Source: Ancylobacter sp. Lp-2 (GTDB taxonomy: Bacteria > Pseudomonadota > Alphaproteobacteria > Rhizobiales > Xanthobacteraceae). From it: DNA of 64,000 nt. The position numbers were made by a program, and so were the translations under genes. A model generated the notes under the pieces. It did no database searches, was not told the DNA's origin, and saw nothing but the letters and a program-made list of their open reading frames with translations. Of the stretch, positions 51,821 through 60,105 are shown one piece after another. The DNA lies in the NCBI RefSeq assembly GCF_020523795.1, contig NZ_JAJALI010000010.1:1-64000 (forward strand). Direction: 5' to 3'. Position 1 is the stretch's first letter. The number at the start of each line of letters is the position of its first letter.

Positions 51821-52381
51821 ATGTCGCTCCTGATCGGCTACGCCCGCACCTCCACCTTAGAACAGGAAGCGGGTCTGGACGCCCAGCTTCGCGACCTCAG
51901 TGCAACTGGTTGCAAAAAGGTGTTCTCAGAGCGTGTTTCCTCTGTCGCCCACCGCGACCAGCTTGACGCCGCACTCGACTATCTCAGGGACGGGGACACG
52001 CTTGTCGTCAGCAAGCTCGACCGCCTCGCCCGCTCTGTTCGCGATCTGGTCGCGATCATCGACCGTATCGAGGCGAAAGGCGCCGCCCTCCGCATTCTGG
52101 CGATGCAACTCGACACCTCGACACCCACCGGCAAGCTCATGCTCAACGTCTTGGGGTCCGTCGCCCAATTCGAGCGCGAGCTGATGCTGGAACGCCAGCG
52201 CGAAGGCATCGCGAAGGCTCAGATTGAGGGGAGGTACAAGGGCCGCACCCCTAGCGCCCGCAATCGGGCGGATGAAGTGCGCGCCCTGTTGGCCGAGGGC
52301 ATCGGCCCCGTCGAAATCTCCAAGCGGCTCGGCATCGGCCGCACCTCTGTCCACCGCATCATGAAGGGCGACGTCGCGTGA
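51821..52381 (+). CDS. Serine resolvase/invertase (Tn3 type)
   Basis: 186 residues. Catalytic serine in YARTSTLEQ, GLDAQLRDL, VVSKLDRLARSVRDL, then the E-helix GKLMLNVLGSVAQFEREL and a C-terminal HTH (EISKRLGIGRTSVHRIM). Full-length for a resolvase. A res-like dyad lies upstream and a palindrome copy lies inside the 5' part (51900). It probably resolves multimers of a circular form of the element or regulates its own gene. No transposase is nearby. Confidence 0.92.
   Translation: MSLLIGYARTSTLEQEAGLDAQLRDLSATGCKKVFSERVSSVAHRDQLDAALDYLRDGDTLVVSKLDRLARSVRDLVAIIDRIEAKGAALRILAMQLDTSTPTGKLMLNVLGSVAQFERELMLERQREGIAKAQIEGRYKGRTPSARNRADEVRALLAEGIGPVEISKRLGIGRTSVHRIMKGDVA
51900..51915. repeat. Recurring palindrome within the resolvase gene
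   Basis: GTGCAACTGGTTGCAA, a variant with T at one central position. Confidence 0.55.
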
Positions 52382-52505
52382 TCCAGGACGGCCGACGCAC
52401 TTCATCTGGCGTGGAAAAAGCGGGGGCCTTCGGTAAGTCAAAACCCTAAACGAGTTCGGTCTCACCTTTACGTGAGCTAACCTCCATTCACTTGCCGAAC
52501 AAGTT

Positions 52506-53381
52506 TCAGTGACGAACAGTCGGCCTGCTCACCTCGCGCTCGTGGTCACGCATTTCATCTTCGATTTGCGCGACTAGTTTATCTAATTGATTTTCTTCAT
52601 AAATTTCTGGGTTATTCGGTGCCTTCTCAAGTATTGCAATGGCGGTCCGATACGCCGGGGCTAAGGTGGGATTTGTCGGTGCACCCACAATAAAGTGCGG
52701 CTTGAAATGCTCGGCCTTGCCACCTGCGACCACCGCAGATAGATGTCCCAGCCATTCCCGCGCCTTCCCTTTGATCCCATCAGCATCCGCCAAGTCGAAA
52801 GACAGCGGCTCGTAAACATGCCACTGACCATTCTTCCAAGCATGCTTGAAAACAATCTCGTCGAGCCCTCCTTGGATTGATTTTTCCTGAAGGCATTGAG
52901 CAATGTTTCTTTCTTCAAGCTGCTGACGCACTGGACGCCACACATCTTCATCAGTCTTTCGGTGACGAGTATGAGCGTCGTAGCGCGTGACAAATCTCTG
53001 AAACAAACGTTCTAACGTTTCTTCGGGAGAGCCGGTCAAACCTGTGCCGCACGGCGACCATTGGAGGGAACTATCGTCAGGAGGCAAAGCCTGTCGCGCG
53101 ACAGCTGCAGCATCCCCCTTTGTTCGAAAGAGACCAGCGTCCTTCTCTCGACTGGCCATGTGGTCCAGCCCTCGCCGCACCGCCTTCATCGACGACACGA
53201 ACGCTACCCTGTCAATGTCGGGAAATGCTCCCTTCAAGCGGCCGATCGTAGTGCGCATCTTGAAGCAGAGTTGGCCCGTCGCGGGCACGAACAGAACGAC
53301 CCCAACGTTGACAAACTCACCCGTTAGCACGTCATGGACGTACCTTAGCAGCGTGTAGCTGTATGCCACCTTATCGATCAT
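52506..53381 (-). CDS. DUF3037-family protein, partner of a HipA-like kinase
   Basis: 291 residues. The start YSYTLLRYVHDVLTGEFVNVGVVLF is the DUF3037 signature. The long C-terminal half is predicted mixed alpha/beta, ending in a charged helix (EDEMRDHEREVSR). The ATG overlaps the stop of the HipA-like gene by ATGA, so the two are co-translated. DUF3037 genes are commonly adjacent to HipA-like kinase genes; biochemical function is not established as far as I know. A toxin-antitoxin-like or defence role is inference. Confidence 0.8.
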   Translation of the reverse strand: MIDKVAYSYTLLRYVHDVLTGEFVNVGVVLFVPATGQLCFKMRTTIGRLKGAFPDIDRVAFVSSMKAVRRGLDHMASREKDAGLFRTKGDAAAVARQALPPDDSSLQWSPCGTGLTGSPEETLERLFQRFVTRYDAHTRHRKTDEDVWRPVRQQLEERNIAQCLQEKSIQGGLDEIVFKHAWKNGQWHVYEPLSFDLADADGIKGKAREWLGHLSAVVAGGKAEHFKPHFIVGAPTNPTLAPAYRTAIAILEKAPNNPEIYEENQLDKLVAQIEDEMRDHEREVSRPTVRH

Positions 53382-54169
53382 GATAGCACCCGCTTCACTT
53401 CCTCCAAGACCGCGTCAATGTTGTCTCGCGCGTCTCTGATCAGTTTCATCGCGCTCGCCGCCGAGTGGCCGACATCCGGCCACTCCGTTGGGAGCGCAGC
53501 CTCATAGTCTGCCACCTTGGCATCCGACAAGCCTTGCCAAGCATCCCGTATCAACCCGTAGTCTATGACGCGGCCTCGCAGCCGCTCCCTAAAAATATGA
53601 TAACCGGGACTTTCGAGGTGCTTAAGGCCATCCTGCATCCAAGGCGGTTTCCATCCCAGCACAAGCTCATGAGAGAACGTTAGCTCATGATCAATGATGC
53701 GCAGTTCGTCCCCTCGGACAAGGCAGTTCGGATTAGCAGCTCTCCGGTCGGGGTTCTGCGTGATCGCGTCGAAAACGAATATGCCAGCTGCGGCAGGCAG
53801 CATTAAGTCCGAAACGAGGTTTCCCGAGCTCCAAGTGGCGAATTGACCCGTCATGACGCGTGATCCGAAGGCCACATCGGAACTGGCGTCAATTTGGGCG
53901 CGTCGGGCCTCATCCGGTACGGTAGCCGCCCACTCCCCAGACACCTCCACCAAATAAGGCTCAGGAACAGGGAGGCCGAGATCCCCAGCAAGACAACAAG
54001 CGATAACCTCTCTTGCGAGGTTGATGTTTCCCTGGTCGCAGCAACCAGAAAATTTTACCACTACTTCAATAATGGAACCATCGCTAAGCTCACAAGTTAC
54101 GAATAGGGGATTTGTACGCCCCTGCGTAGCAGCTTTATCATACTGTATTGGACAGGCGCGCTTTAACAC
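53378..54169 (-). CDS. HipA-like Ser/Thr kinase-fold protein
   Basis: 263 residues from a GTG at 54169. N-terminal lobe strands (PLFVTCELSDGSIIEVVVKF with a candidate ATP-binding lysine), AREVIACCLAGDLGLPVPEPYLVEV, and the catalytic region ITQNPDRRAANPNCLV followed by RIIDHELTFSHE. NxDRxxxNPN and iDHe match the HipA-like (HipA_2) kinase pattern. Smaller than HipA (about 440 residues) and without HipB next to it; its partner is the DUF3037 gene. Confidence 0.8.
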   Translation of the reverse strand: MLKRACPIQYDKAATQGRTNPLFVTCELSDGSIIEVVVKFSGCCDQGNINLAREVIACCLAGDLGLPVPEPYLVEVSGEWAATVPDEARRAQIDASSDVAFGSRVMTGQFATWSSGNLVSDLMLPAAAGIFVFDAITQNPDRRAANPNCLVRGDELRIIDHELTFSHELVLGWKPPWMQDGLKHLESPGYHIFRERLRGRVIDYGLIRDAWQGLSDAKVADYEAALPTEWPDVGHSAASAMKLIRDARDNIDAVLEEVKRVLS

Positions 54170-54473
54170 GTTTATGGCCCGTTATCGATTAACTCAATAC
54201 TTCCGCTTCGGTTAGTCCGCCCACCGACAGAAACATCCGACTCGGGAAAGTCTATAATTGATACGCTCTGGGCGAACGGTTGAGCAATCGCATTGCAACG
54301 TCAGGTGGGTGACAGTTTGACGCCTTTATAGGTAACCTTCGCCAAGGCGTCGGCGAGGCGGAGCCCAGTACCGTGAATTAGAACACCACCGTCTGTAGAG
54401 ACGGGGGATAGGATTGCAACCGGTTGCACGGATTGGGCCATCTCCCCGTTGCCGTCTGTGCAGCCGGTTGCGC
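54170..54473. other. Non-coding gap with two palindrome copies
   Basis: About 300 bases between the 3' end of the integrase gene and the start of the kinase gene. It contains the palindromes at 54414 and 54459 and the promoter of the kinase pair. No gene seen. Confidence 0.5.
54414..54429. repeat. Recurring palindrome, perfect core copy, with a second variant at 54459
   Basis: TTGCAACCGGTTGCAC is identical over 16 bases to the copy at 47872. A looser form GTGCAGCCGGTTGCGC begins 45 bases further right and runs into the integrase stop. Confidence 0.7.
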
Positions 54474-56273
54474 CTAGATCGGCTTCAGGTGCGAAAGGTC
54501 AACGCCCTCGAATTTGACCCGCGCCATGACCTCGGCGAGCGTCTTCGGACGCGTGCCCTGTCCGTACCTCTCCTCGACGCCGCCTGACCTCGCCCAGCCG
54601 CCCAGCGCCCGCGTAGCGTCAATGGGCGAGCCCGCCTCGCGCAAGGCATCTCGGAACCCATGCCTGAACGAATGAAACGAGGTGCCCGGCGCGTTCACCC
54701 CGAGTGTCGTCTTCGACCAATATGCAAACCGCTTTTGGAACACGTCCGCAATCTGGTCCTGGCCCTCGCCGGGTAGATCGGGAAACAGACCCTCGGCCCC
54801 CTTCGCCTTCATGGCCTCGGCGTGCCGCAGGATGCCGAGCCGGATCAACTCAGGATGAACGGGTACCACACGTTCGGCGCCCGGCGTCTTCAGGCGTCGA
54901 TCAACCTCACGCCGCAGGACGAAACACTTCACCCCGTCCTTCTCCGCCACGTCGGCGACTTTCAAGGTCACGATCTCGCCGAGGCGCATGCCAGAAAATA
55001 GCCCGATCAGCGGCACCCAATAGCGCCCGCCCTTGCCACCGCTCCAAGCGGGGAGAGCGCGGAAAATCGTACTCAATTCCTCGACGCTGAATGGCCTCCG
55101 GCCTTGCTCGCTAGCACTCTTGGCCGGCGCCATGCGCACGGCGGGATTAGCGGTGACGATGCCCTTCGTGATGCACCAGTTAAAGAAGCTCGACAAAGTG
55201 TGCGTGTAGACCCGGAGCGTGCCGACCGCCATGCGCGTGGCGCCATCCTTCGCCGCTTGCTCCGCCACCGCCTTGAGCGTCTTCAGCCGGGCATATTTTT
55301 TCATCTTTCCGAAATTGGGAGGAAGGCCGGCGAGGAGTTCCTGTGTCGCAGCACAATCCGGCCGCGTAATCGAGGCGACAGGCCGCGCCTCGCCGACCAC
55401 CTCTTTCAGGGCGCGGAACATGAGCACAAACTTCATCCCGGCGCTCTCAGTCAGGTGTGACCGCGTCGGGTCGTTCTCGAAACGCTTGATCGCCTCGCCG
55501 AGCGTGGTTCCCTGCAGGCCCTGCGCAGGGGGAGGGGCGAACGATGCCACGCCCGCGAACACGGGATCATGCGCCTTATCCCCGTGCCCGCCGTCTACAC
55601 GATCGAGAGCGCGCATCCGGCCCTCGACCTCGCTACGGCGGACCAACTCTTGAAGGTGGAGAAATTCCGGCGAGAGCGTGAACGACTGCCCGGCGAGCGG
55701 GAGCCCGTTGGCGCCCTTGATCGGCTCCGGCACGGCGATGTTAAGCTTGTGGTCGCGGATGATCGCCACGGTGCGGGCGAACAACGCGGCGCGGGCATTG
55801 TCGTCGCTCGCTCGATATGCCGCGATCGTGGTTTCCAGTGCGTCGATCCAGTCCTCCGCCTCGACGCCCTGGGGCACGGGTGGCATGACAGAGGCGGCGC
55901 GCTGGTCCTGCCATAGCTCGACGGCGACCGCCGCTTTCATTTCGCCTTCGGTCGGGCCGAGCTTCTTCGGCATCTCGAAAGCGGAGCCGGTCGCCAGCGC
56001 CCGGCGCGCCTCCGCGAACAGGTTATCGACCGTCGCCCCCGCCTTGCGCGCCTCGACCACCGCTTTCCGGTACTCCGTTGTGTCGAGAGATATCCACAGC
56101 TCGCGCCGACCGATGACGACTCGCAACTCATCCGGCACCCGCCGCCGGTACGTGTAAGCCGACCCTCTGCGGACCAGACCGGAGACCTGTACCACCTCTT
56201 TCGCTCCTCTTGTGTAGCGAGTTTGTGTAGCAGTCACCCGTTCTAGGTCTTTGATTTTCTGAGACTTTCTCAC
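54474..56273 (-). CDS. Tyrosine-type site-specific integrase (DUF6538 family), right element
   Basis: 599 residues if it begins at the GTG at 56273; a later start near the VSGLVRRGSAYTYRRRVPDEL segment is possible, since this is the usual N-terminus of the family. The C-terminal catalytic domain has arginine in GMRLGEI, HSFRHGFRDAL, and a tyrosine in GGVEERYGQG. The gene starts 24 bases from the tRNA 3' end, the classical arrangement for an integrase using that tRNA as attB, so it should have inserted the 42.5-56.3 kb element. Confidence 0.92.
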   Translation of the reverse strand: MRKSQKIKDLERVTATQTRYTRGAKEVVQVSGLVRRGSAYTYRRRVPDELRVVIGRRELWISLDTTEYRKAVVEARKAGATVDNLFAEARRALATGSAFEMPKKLGPTEGEMKAAVAVELWQDQRAASVMPPVPQGVEAEDWIDALETTIAAYRASDDNARAALFARTVAIIRDHKLNIAVPEPIKGANGLPLAGQSFTLSPEFLHLQELVRRSEVEGRMRALDRVDGGHGDKAHDPVFAGVASFAPPPAQGLQGTTLGEAIKRFENDPTRSHLTESAGMKFVLMFRALKEVVGEARPVASITRPDCAATQELLAGLPPNFGKMKKYARLKTLKAVAEQAAKDGATRMAVGTLRVYTHTLSSFFNWCITKGIVTANPAVRMAPAKSASEQGRRPFSVEELSTIFRALPAWSGGKGGRYWVPLIGLFSGMRLGEIVTLKVADVAEKDGVKCFVLRREVDRRLKTPGAERVVPVHPELIRLGILRHAEAMKAKGAEGLFPDLPGEGQDQIADVFQKRFAYWSKTTLGVNAPGTSFHSFRHGFRDALREAGSPIDATRALGGWARSGGVEERYGQGTRPKTLAEVMARVKFEGVDLSHLKPI

Positions 56274-56295
56274 CGATCAACCACTTAGGTTGTGG

Positions 56296-56313
56296 ATGGT
56301 GGGCCCGGCAGGA
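56296..56313. repeat. Right copy of the 18-bp att direct repeat, at the tRNA 3' end
   Basis: Identical to 42534-42551. On the minus strand it is the acceptor 3' strand, part of the T arm and the CCA end of the tRNA gene, so insertion keeps the tRNA intact. Confidence 0.85.
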
Positions 56314-56372
56314 CTCGAACCTGCAACCAGACCGTTATGAGCGGCCGGCTCTAACCATTGAGCTACAGGCCC
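56297..56372 (-). tRNA. tRNA with anticodon CAT, probably tRNA-Ile2 (lysidine-modified)
   Basis: 76 bases including encoded CCA. The acceptor stem GGGCCTG pairs with CGGGCCC (one G-U), the D stem is GCTC/GAGC, the anticodon stem GGCCG/CGGTC encloses loop CTCATAA with CAT, and the T arm is GCAGG-TTCGAGT-CCTGC. CAT can read Met or, after lysidine modification, Ile (AUA). The GGGCC acceptor and short D loop resemble alphaproteobacterial tRNA-Ile2 rather than elongator Met; that choice is from memory. It serves as the integration site for the elements to its left. Confidence 0.93.
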
Positions 56373-56560
56373 GCCGCAGAGGGCGAGGGCCGCTCCGGCG
56401 GAAGCGCGCGAACGCTAGCAAATACCCATCGCGACGCCAACACTTGGGTATCGCGCCGGCGAGCGCCGTCCACCGCCGTATTGCCGCCACCCGGAGGTGA
56501 TTTGCCTCGCATGCCGCTACGTCGGCGCGACACCATCCTGTTCTCCGGGGAATGCGCAAC

Positions 56561-57304
56561 ATGAAACTCGTCCAGGCAGCTCCCGCCGCCGCCCTTGCCG
56601 CCCTCGTCTCCGCCAGCCTCTTCGCCGGCCTGTCGCCGCTGTCGGCGCAGGAGCTCTCCGCCGCCCCCCGGCGTCCGACCCTCACCGTCACCGGCGAAGG
56701 ACACGCCGCCGCCGCGCCCGACATGGCCCGCTTCTCCACCGGCGTGATCAGCGACGGCAAGACCGCGCGCGAGGCGCTCGACGCCAACAGTAAGGCAGTC
56801 GCCGATATGATCGCAGCGCTCAAGGATTCCGGCGTCGAAGCGCGCGACATCGCTACCTCCGGCTTCTCCGTGCAGCCGCAATACGCGCCGCCGAAGAAGG
56901 ATTCCACCGAGCCGCCGCGTGTGGTCGCCTATCAGGTGCAGAACAACGTCTCGGTGCGGCTGCGCGATCTCGGCCGTCTCGGCGATCTGCTCGACAAGAT
57001 GGTGACGTCGGGCGCCAACCAGATCGGCGGCATCTCCTTCGACATCGCCGAGCCGGCCAAGCTGGAAGACAAGGCGCGCGTCGCGGCGGTGGAGGATGCC
57101 CGCCACCAGGCCGAGCTGATCGCCCAGGCGAGCGGGGTGCGGCTGGTGCGCATTCTCACCGTCACTGGCAATGGCGGGGTGCGGCCGATGGGGCGGGCCA
57201 TGGCGGCGCCGATGCTGATGAAGGCGGATTCCGTGCCGGTCGAGGCCGGGGAAGCCGAGGTCCAGGCCAGCGTCTCGGTGACCTACGAGATCGAGCCGCG
57301 CTGA
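56561..57304 (+). CDS. SIMPL-domain (DUF541) periplasmic protein
   Basis: 247 residues from the ATG at 56561 (GGGGA nine bases upstream; ATG at 56552 is too close). Signal peptide ends near LSAQ. The domain follows with PTLTVTGEGHAAAAPDMARF, VAYQVQNNVSVRLRDLGRLGDLLD and a C-terminus ASVSVTYEIEPR. SIMPL proteins are secreted or periplasmic, with roles reported in oxidative stress and signalling in different bacteria; here the role is unknown. It overlaps the convergent kinase gene by 22 bases. Confidence 0.9.
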   Translation: MKLVQAAPAAALAALVSASLFAGLSPLSAQELSAAPRRPTLTVTGEGHAAAAPDMARFSTGVISDGKTAREALDANSKAVADMIAALKDSGVEARDIATSGFSVQPQYAPPKKDSTEPPRVVAYQVQNNVSVRLRDLGRLGDLLDKMVTSGANQIGGISFDIAEPAKLEDKARVAAVEDARHQAELIAQASGVRLVRILTVTGNGGVRPMGRAMAAPMLMKADSVPVEAGEAEVQASVSVTYEIEPR

Positions 57305-58197
57305 GACGCGGCGTCCGGCACCAGCAGTTCGAGCGCCTGCGGCACCACGCGATAGTGCAGCGGCAGGCGCTCGCGGCTCAGTTCGCCGTCGGTCGAGACC
57401 CAGCTGCGCTTGCGCCCGCCGCGGCTGATCAGGATGTCCCGCCCGGCGAGGCTGACGATGCCGGGATTGCCGCGCCAGCTATCCGTCACCAGATCGGCGC
57501 CGGCCTTCAGCTTGGCGAGCGCGCCGCGATCCTCGACGATGTGGACTTCCAGCAGGCCCTCGTCGAGCCGTCCGCGCCGCCAGCCCGGCCCGGTGAAGCG
57601 GTTGACGGTGACAAGGGCCGAGACGGCCGAGAAATGCCGCCTCTGGCCGTCCACCTCGACGTCGAGATGGATGCGCCCGGTGCGCCGCAGGGCGAGAAAG
57701 GCGGCGATCGGCACGGCGAAGAAGCGGCCGAGCCCCCAGCGGCGGGCGGTTTCGCGCGCTCGCGCCATCTGGCTGAAGAAGCCGAAGCCGGAAATGGTGT
57801 GGAACCGCCGACCGTTCAGCGTGCCCATGTCGACGCGCAACGGCCGGGCGGTGTCGAGCGCGTCGAGCGCGGCGCCGATGTCGGTCGGCATGCCGATGTC
57901 ATGCGCCAGCAGGTTCATGGTGCCCAGCGGCAGAATGCCGAGCGCCTTGCCGGAATTCTCGTGGCAGCGCGCCGCCAGACTGACGCTGCCGTCACCGCCG
58001 CCGACGATCACCGTGTCATGCGGCCCGCGCCCGCTGACACGGATGGCGCGCAGCAAGTCCTCGCCGGTGAGAAGTTGCACCTCCACCTTGCGGCCGTCGC
58101 GGGAGAGCCGGTCGGCCACCTCGCGGCGCACCGCCTCGCCGTCGCGTTGCTGCAGGGTTCCTGCCTTTGCGTTCAGCAGGACGAGGACATGGCGCAT
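57283..58197 (-). CDS. Diacylglycerol-kinase-family lipid kinase
   Basis: 304 residues from the ATG at 58197, the family N-terminus MRHVLVLLNAKAG; the longer upstream frame is proline-rich and not protein-like. The nucleotide-binding motif VGGGDGSVSLAA and LPLGTMNLLAHDIG are typical of DagK/YegS lipid kinases, and the C-terminal beta domain ends in WVSTDGELS. It phosphorylates a lipid such as diacylglycerol or sphingosine-like substrates; the specific lipid is unknown. Confidence 0.9.
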   Translation of the reverse strand: MRHVLVLLNAKAGTLQQRDGEAVRREVADRLSRDGRKVEVQLLTGEDLLRAIRVSGRGPHDTVIVGGGDGSVSLAARCHENSGKALGILPLGTMNLLAHDIGMPTDIGAALDALDTARPLRVDMGTLNGRRFHTISGFGFFSQMARARETARRWGLGRFFAVPIAAFLALRRTGRIHLDVEVDGQRRHFSAVSALVTVNRFTGPGWRRGRLDEGLLEVHIVEDRGALAKLKAGADLVTDSWRGNPGIVSLAGRDILISRGGRKRSWVSTDGELSRERLPLHYRVVPQALELLVPDAASQRGSIS

Positions 58198-58448
58198 GGT
58201 TCGGCTCGGAATGAAACGGGGCAGGGCGGGCGACACGACAATGCAGGGCAATGTGACGGAGGCAATACGGCGGGCGGAAGGGGAGAGAGGCGGCAGGCGG
58301 AACGGCAACGACGGCACGGCGGCTAGGTTCCCCTGGTCGAGCCGGCGATCGACGGCGGAGGATCGGCGAGGCGTTCAGACGTCGGGCTCGACGCGGATGA
58401 GAGAGACCGAATAGGCTGCGACCATGGCAAGACGGGGAGCCGCCGGCA

Positions 58449-58841
58449 ATGGCGCAGATCAACAGGCCGTCCATGGTGCGTCTGCGGGCGGGATTGCTGG
58501 TGCTGATGGCGCTTGCCTATCTGTCCTTCGTCGTCGGTCGCTGGATGGCGACGCTGTTCTCGCTGGGGATCCTGTGGGCGATGGCGATCGGCATCCTGGT
58601 GGCGCTGCTGGTGGCACTGGCCGCCAGCCGGCTCGACCGTACCGCCTATCTGATCATCGCTACGCTGGTGGCGCTGTTCGGCGCCTTCACCGCCTATGAT
58701 TTCGCCCGTGGCCCGATCGATTTCTCGCAGGGCACCGCGACCGTGCTCGCCCTCGCCGCCGGCCTGCTACTGGCCGCCGCCTTCTGGGACTTTGCCAATC
58801 TGCTGCGCGAGTTCCGCGCCTGGGCTGAAAGCCGGCGCTGA
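58449..58841 (+). CDS. Small integral membrane protein, function unknown
   Basis: 130 residues with four predicted transmembrane helices: AGLLVLMALAYLSFVVG, LGILWAMAIGILVALLVALAA, YLIIATLVALFGAFTAY and VLALAAGLLLAAAFWDF. GGGGAG precedes the ATG. No family recognised. It converges on the Sel1-repeat gene with only 8 bases between stops. Confidence 0.75.
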   Translation: MAQINRPSMVRLRAGLLVLMALAYLSFVVGRWMATLFSLGILWAMAIGILVALLVALAASRLDRTAYLIIATLVALFGAFTAYDFARGPIDFSQGTATVLALAAGLLLAAAFWDFANLLREFRAWAESRR

Positions 58842-58849
58842 CCTCGCCG

Positions 58850-59836
58850 CTATTTGCCGCGGCGGAGCAGCGCGCGGATCGCCCGCGGTAGCCGGGAGCG
58901 GGCCTTCGTGGGAACCGCCGATGTTCCGGCACTTTGCCGGATAATAGCTTCGTGGGCGAGGCGCTTGCGCTCCTCGATCCGCCGGGCTTCGGCGAAGGCG
59001 GTCCGCGCGGCGTCGGGGTCCGCCACGCCGCCCACCCCTTCGGCAAGGGCGGAGGCATAGGCTCGCTGGTCCTGCGCGGCGCCGCTTTCGCAGGCCCGCC
59101 GCAGCGCCAGCAGCGCGAGGGGGCCGATCGCCGGGTTCGGGCTGGCGCGCAGGCCCTCGCCGGCGAGCCGGCAGAAAGCCGGAACCGCGCCCTCGAGGCT
59201 CTTGCGCATCCAGGCGAGCCCCTCCTCCTGCCTGCCGGCCGACAGCAGCAAGCGGCCATAGTCGAACTGGCCGCGATAGTCGCCGCCCTCGGCGCCGCGC
59301 CGATACCAGCGCCGCGCCGCCGCTGGTCGCGCCGGTCGGTCCCAGCCGTTTTCCAGATAGCGACCGACCATGGTGGCGGCCTTAAAGTGGCCGGTGCGGG
59401 CGGCGCGGACATAAAGGCCCAGCGCCTCCCGGCGGTCGGACGCCACGCCGTTGCCGGCCAGCAGCAGGCCGGCGAGATTGAAACGCGCCCAGGCGTCGCC
59501 CGCCTGCGCCGCCTGACGATAGAACTCGGCCGCCCGTGCCGGCGCGGCGGGGGTGCCCCAGCCATGCTCGTGGCAGCGCCCCACTATGTTGAGGCCTTCG
59601 GCGCTGCCGGCCTGCGCGGCGATGGAGAACCAGCGCAACGCGGCCTCGGCATCCCCAGCCGTGCCGGTGCCGTCCAGCAGCATGCGCCCCCAGGCGAGCT
59701 GGGCGTTGACGAGGCCGTTGAGGGCTCCGGCGCGCACCCAATGGGCAGCGGCCTCCGGCCCCTCGGCGATGCGCAGCTTCAGTTCGTCGACGCCCATGCG
59801 TTTCAGCGTCGCAAGGGAAATCCATTCATCGGCCAT
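58850..59836 (-). CDS. Sel1-repeat (SLR) protein
   Basis: 328 residues made of repeated about 36-residue helical units (AALRWFSIAAQAGSAEGLNIVGRCHEHG, AAEFYRQAAQAGDAWARFNLAGLLLAGNG, ALGLYVRAARTGHFKAATMVGRYLENG and others). No signal peptide is evident. Sel1-like proteins are scaffolds for protein assembly. It is divergent from the TonB receptor and PiuC genes; in Pseudomonas a Sel1/TPR protein accompanies piuA-piuC, so it probably belongs to the same iron-uptake locus. Confidence 0.88.
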   Translation of the reverse strand: MADEWISLATLKRMGVDELKLRIAEGPEAAAHWVRAGALNGLVNAQLAWGRMLLDGTGTAGDAEAALRWFSIAAQAGSAEGLNIVGRCHEHGWGTPAAPARAAEFYRQAAQAGDAWARFNLAGLLLAGNGVASDRREALGLYVRAARTGHFKAATMVGRYLENGWDRPARPAAARRWYRRGAEGGDYRGQFDYGRLLLSAGRQEEGLAWMRKSLEGAVPAFCRLAGEGLRASPNPAIGPLALLALRRACESGAAQDQRAYASALAEGVGGVADPDAARTAFAEARRIEERKRLAHEAIIRQSAGTSAVPTKARSRLPRAIRALLRRGK

Positions 59837-60105
59837 GCATTGTCACGATCTTGTAAATCATCGTCCATGTGTCGTTGCGGCAACATAGACGTTGGAGCGG
59901 CTAGATTGAGACGGAAATAGGGCAATCGATCGTGCAATGGCAAGGAGTTGCGTTTTGATTCAATTTTTAACAATTAAAAACAAAGTCCATCCTGGCATTC
60001 CAGATGACTTCGACTTTTGAATCTCTAAAAAACATAGTGTTTGAACTGGCTTAGACTCTTCCTTTATCCGACCTGATGTTGGACGTGCTCACAGGGGTTG
60101 GACGA

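Noticed and set aside
42534-56313. Interpretation as a complete prophage
   Set aside because: Terminase-like genes are present but no portal, capsid, tail or lysis genes could be recognised in 13.8 kb.
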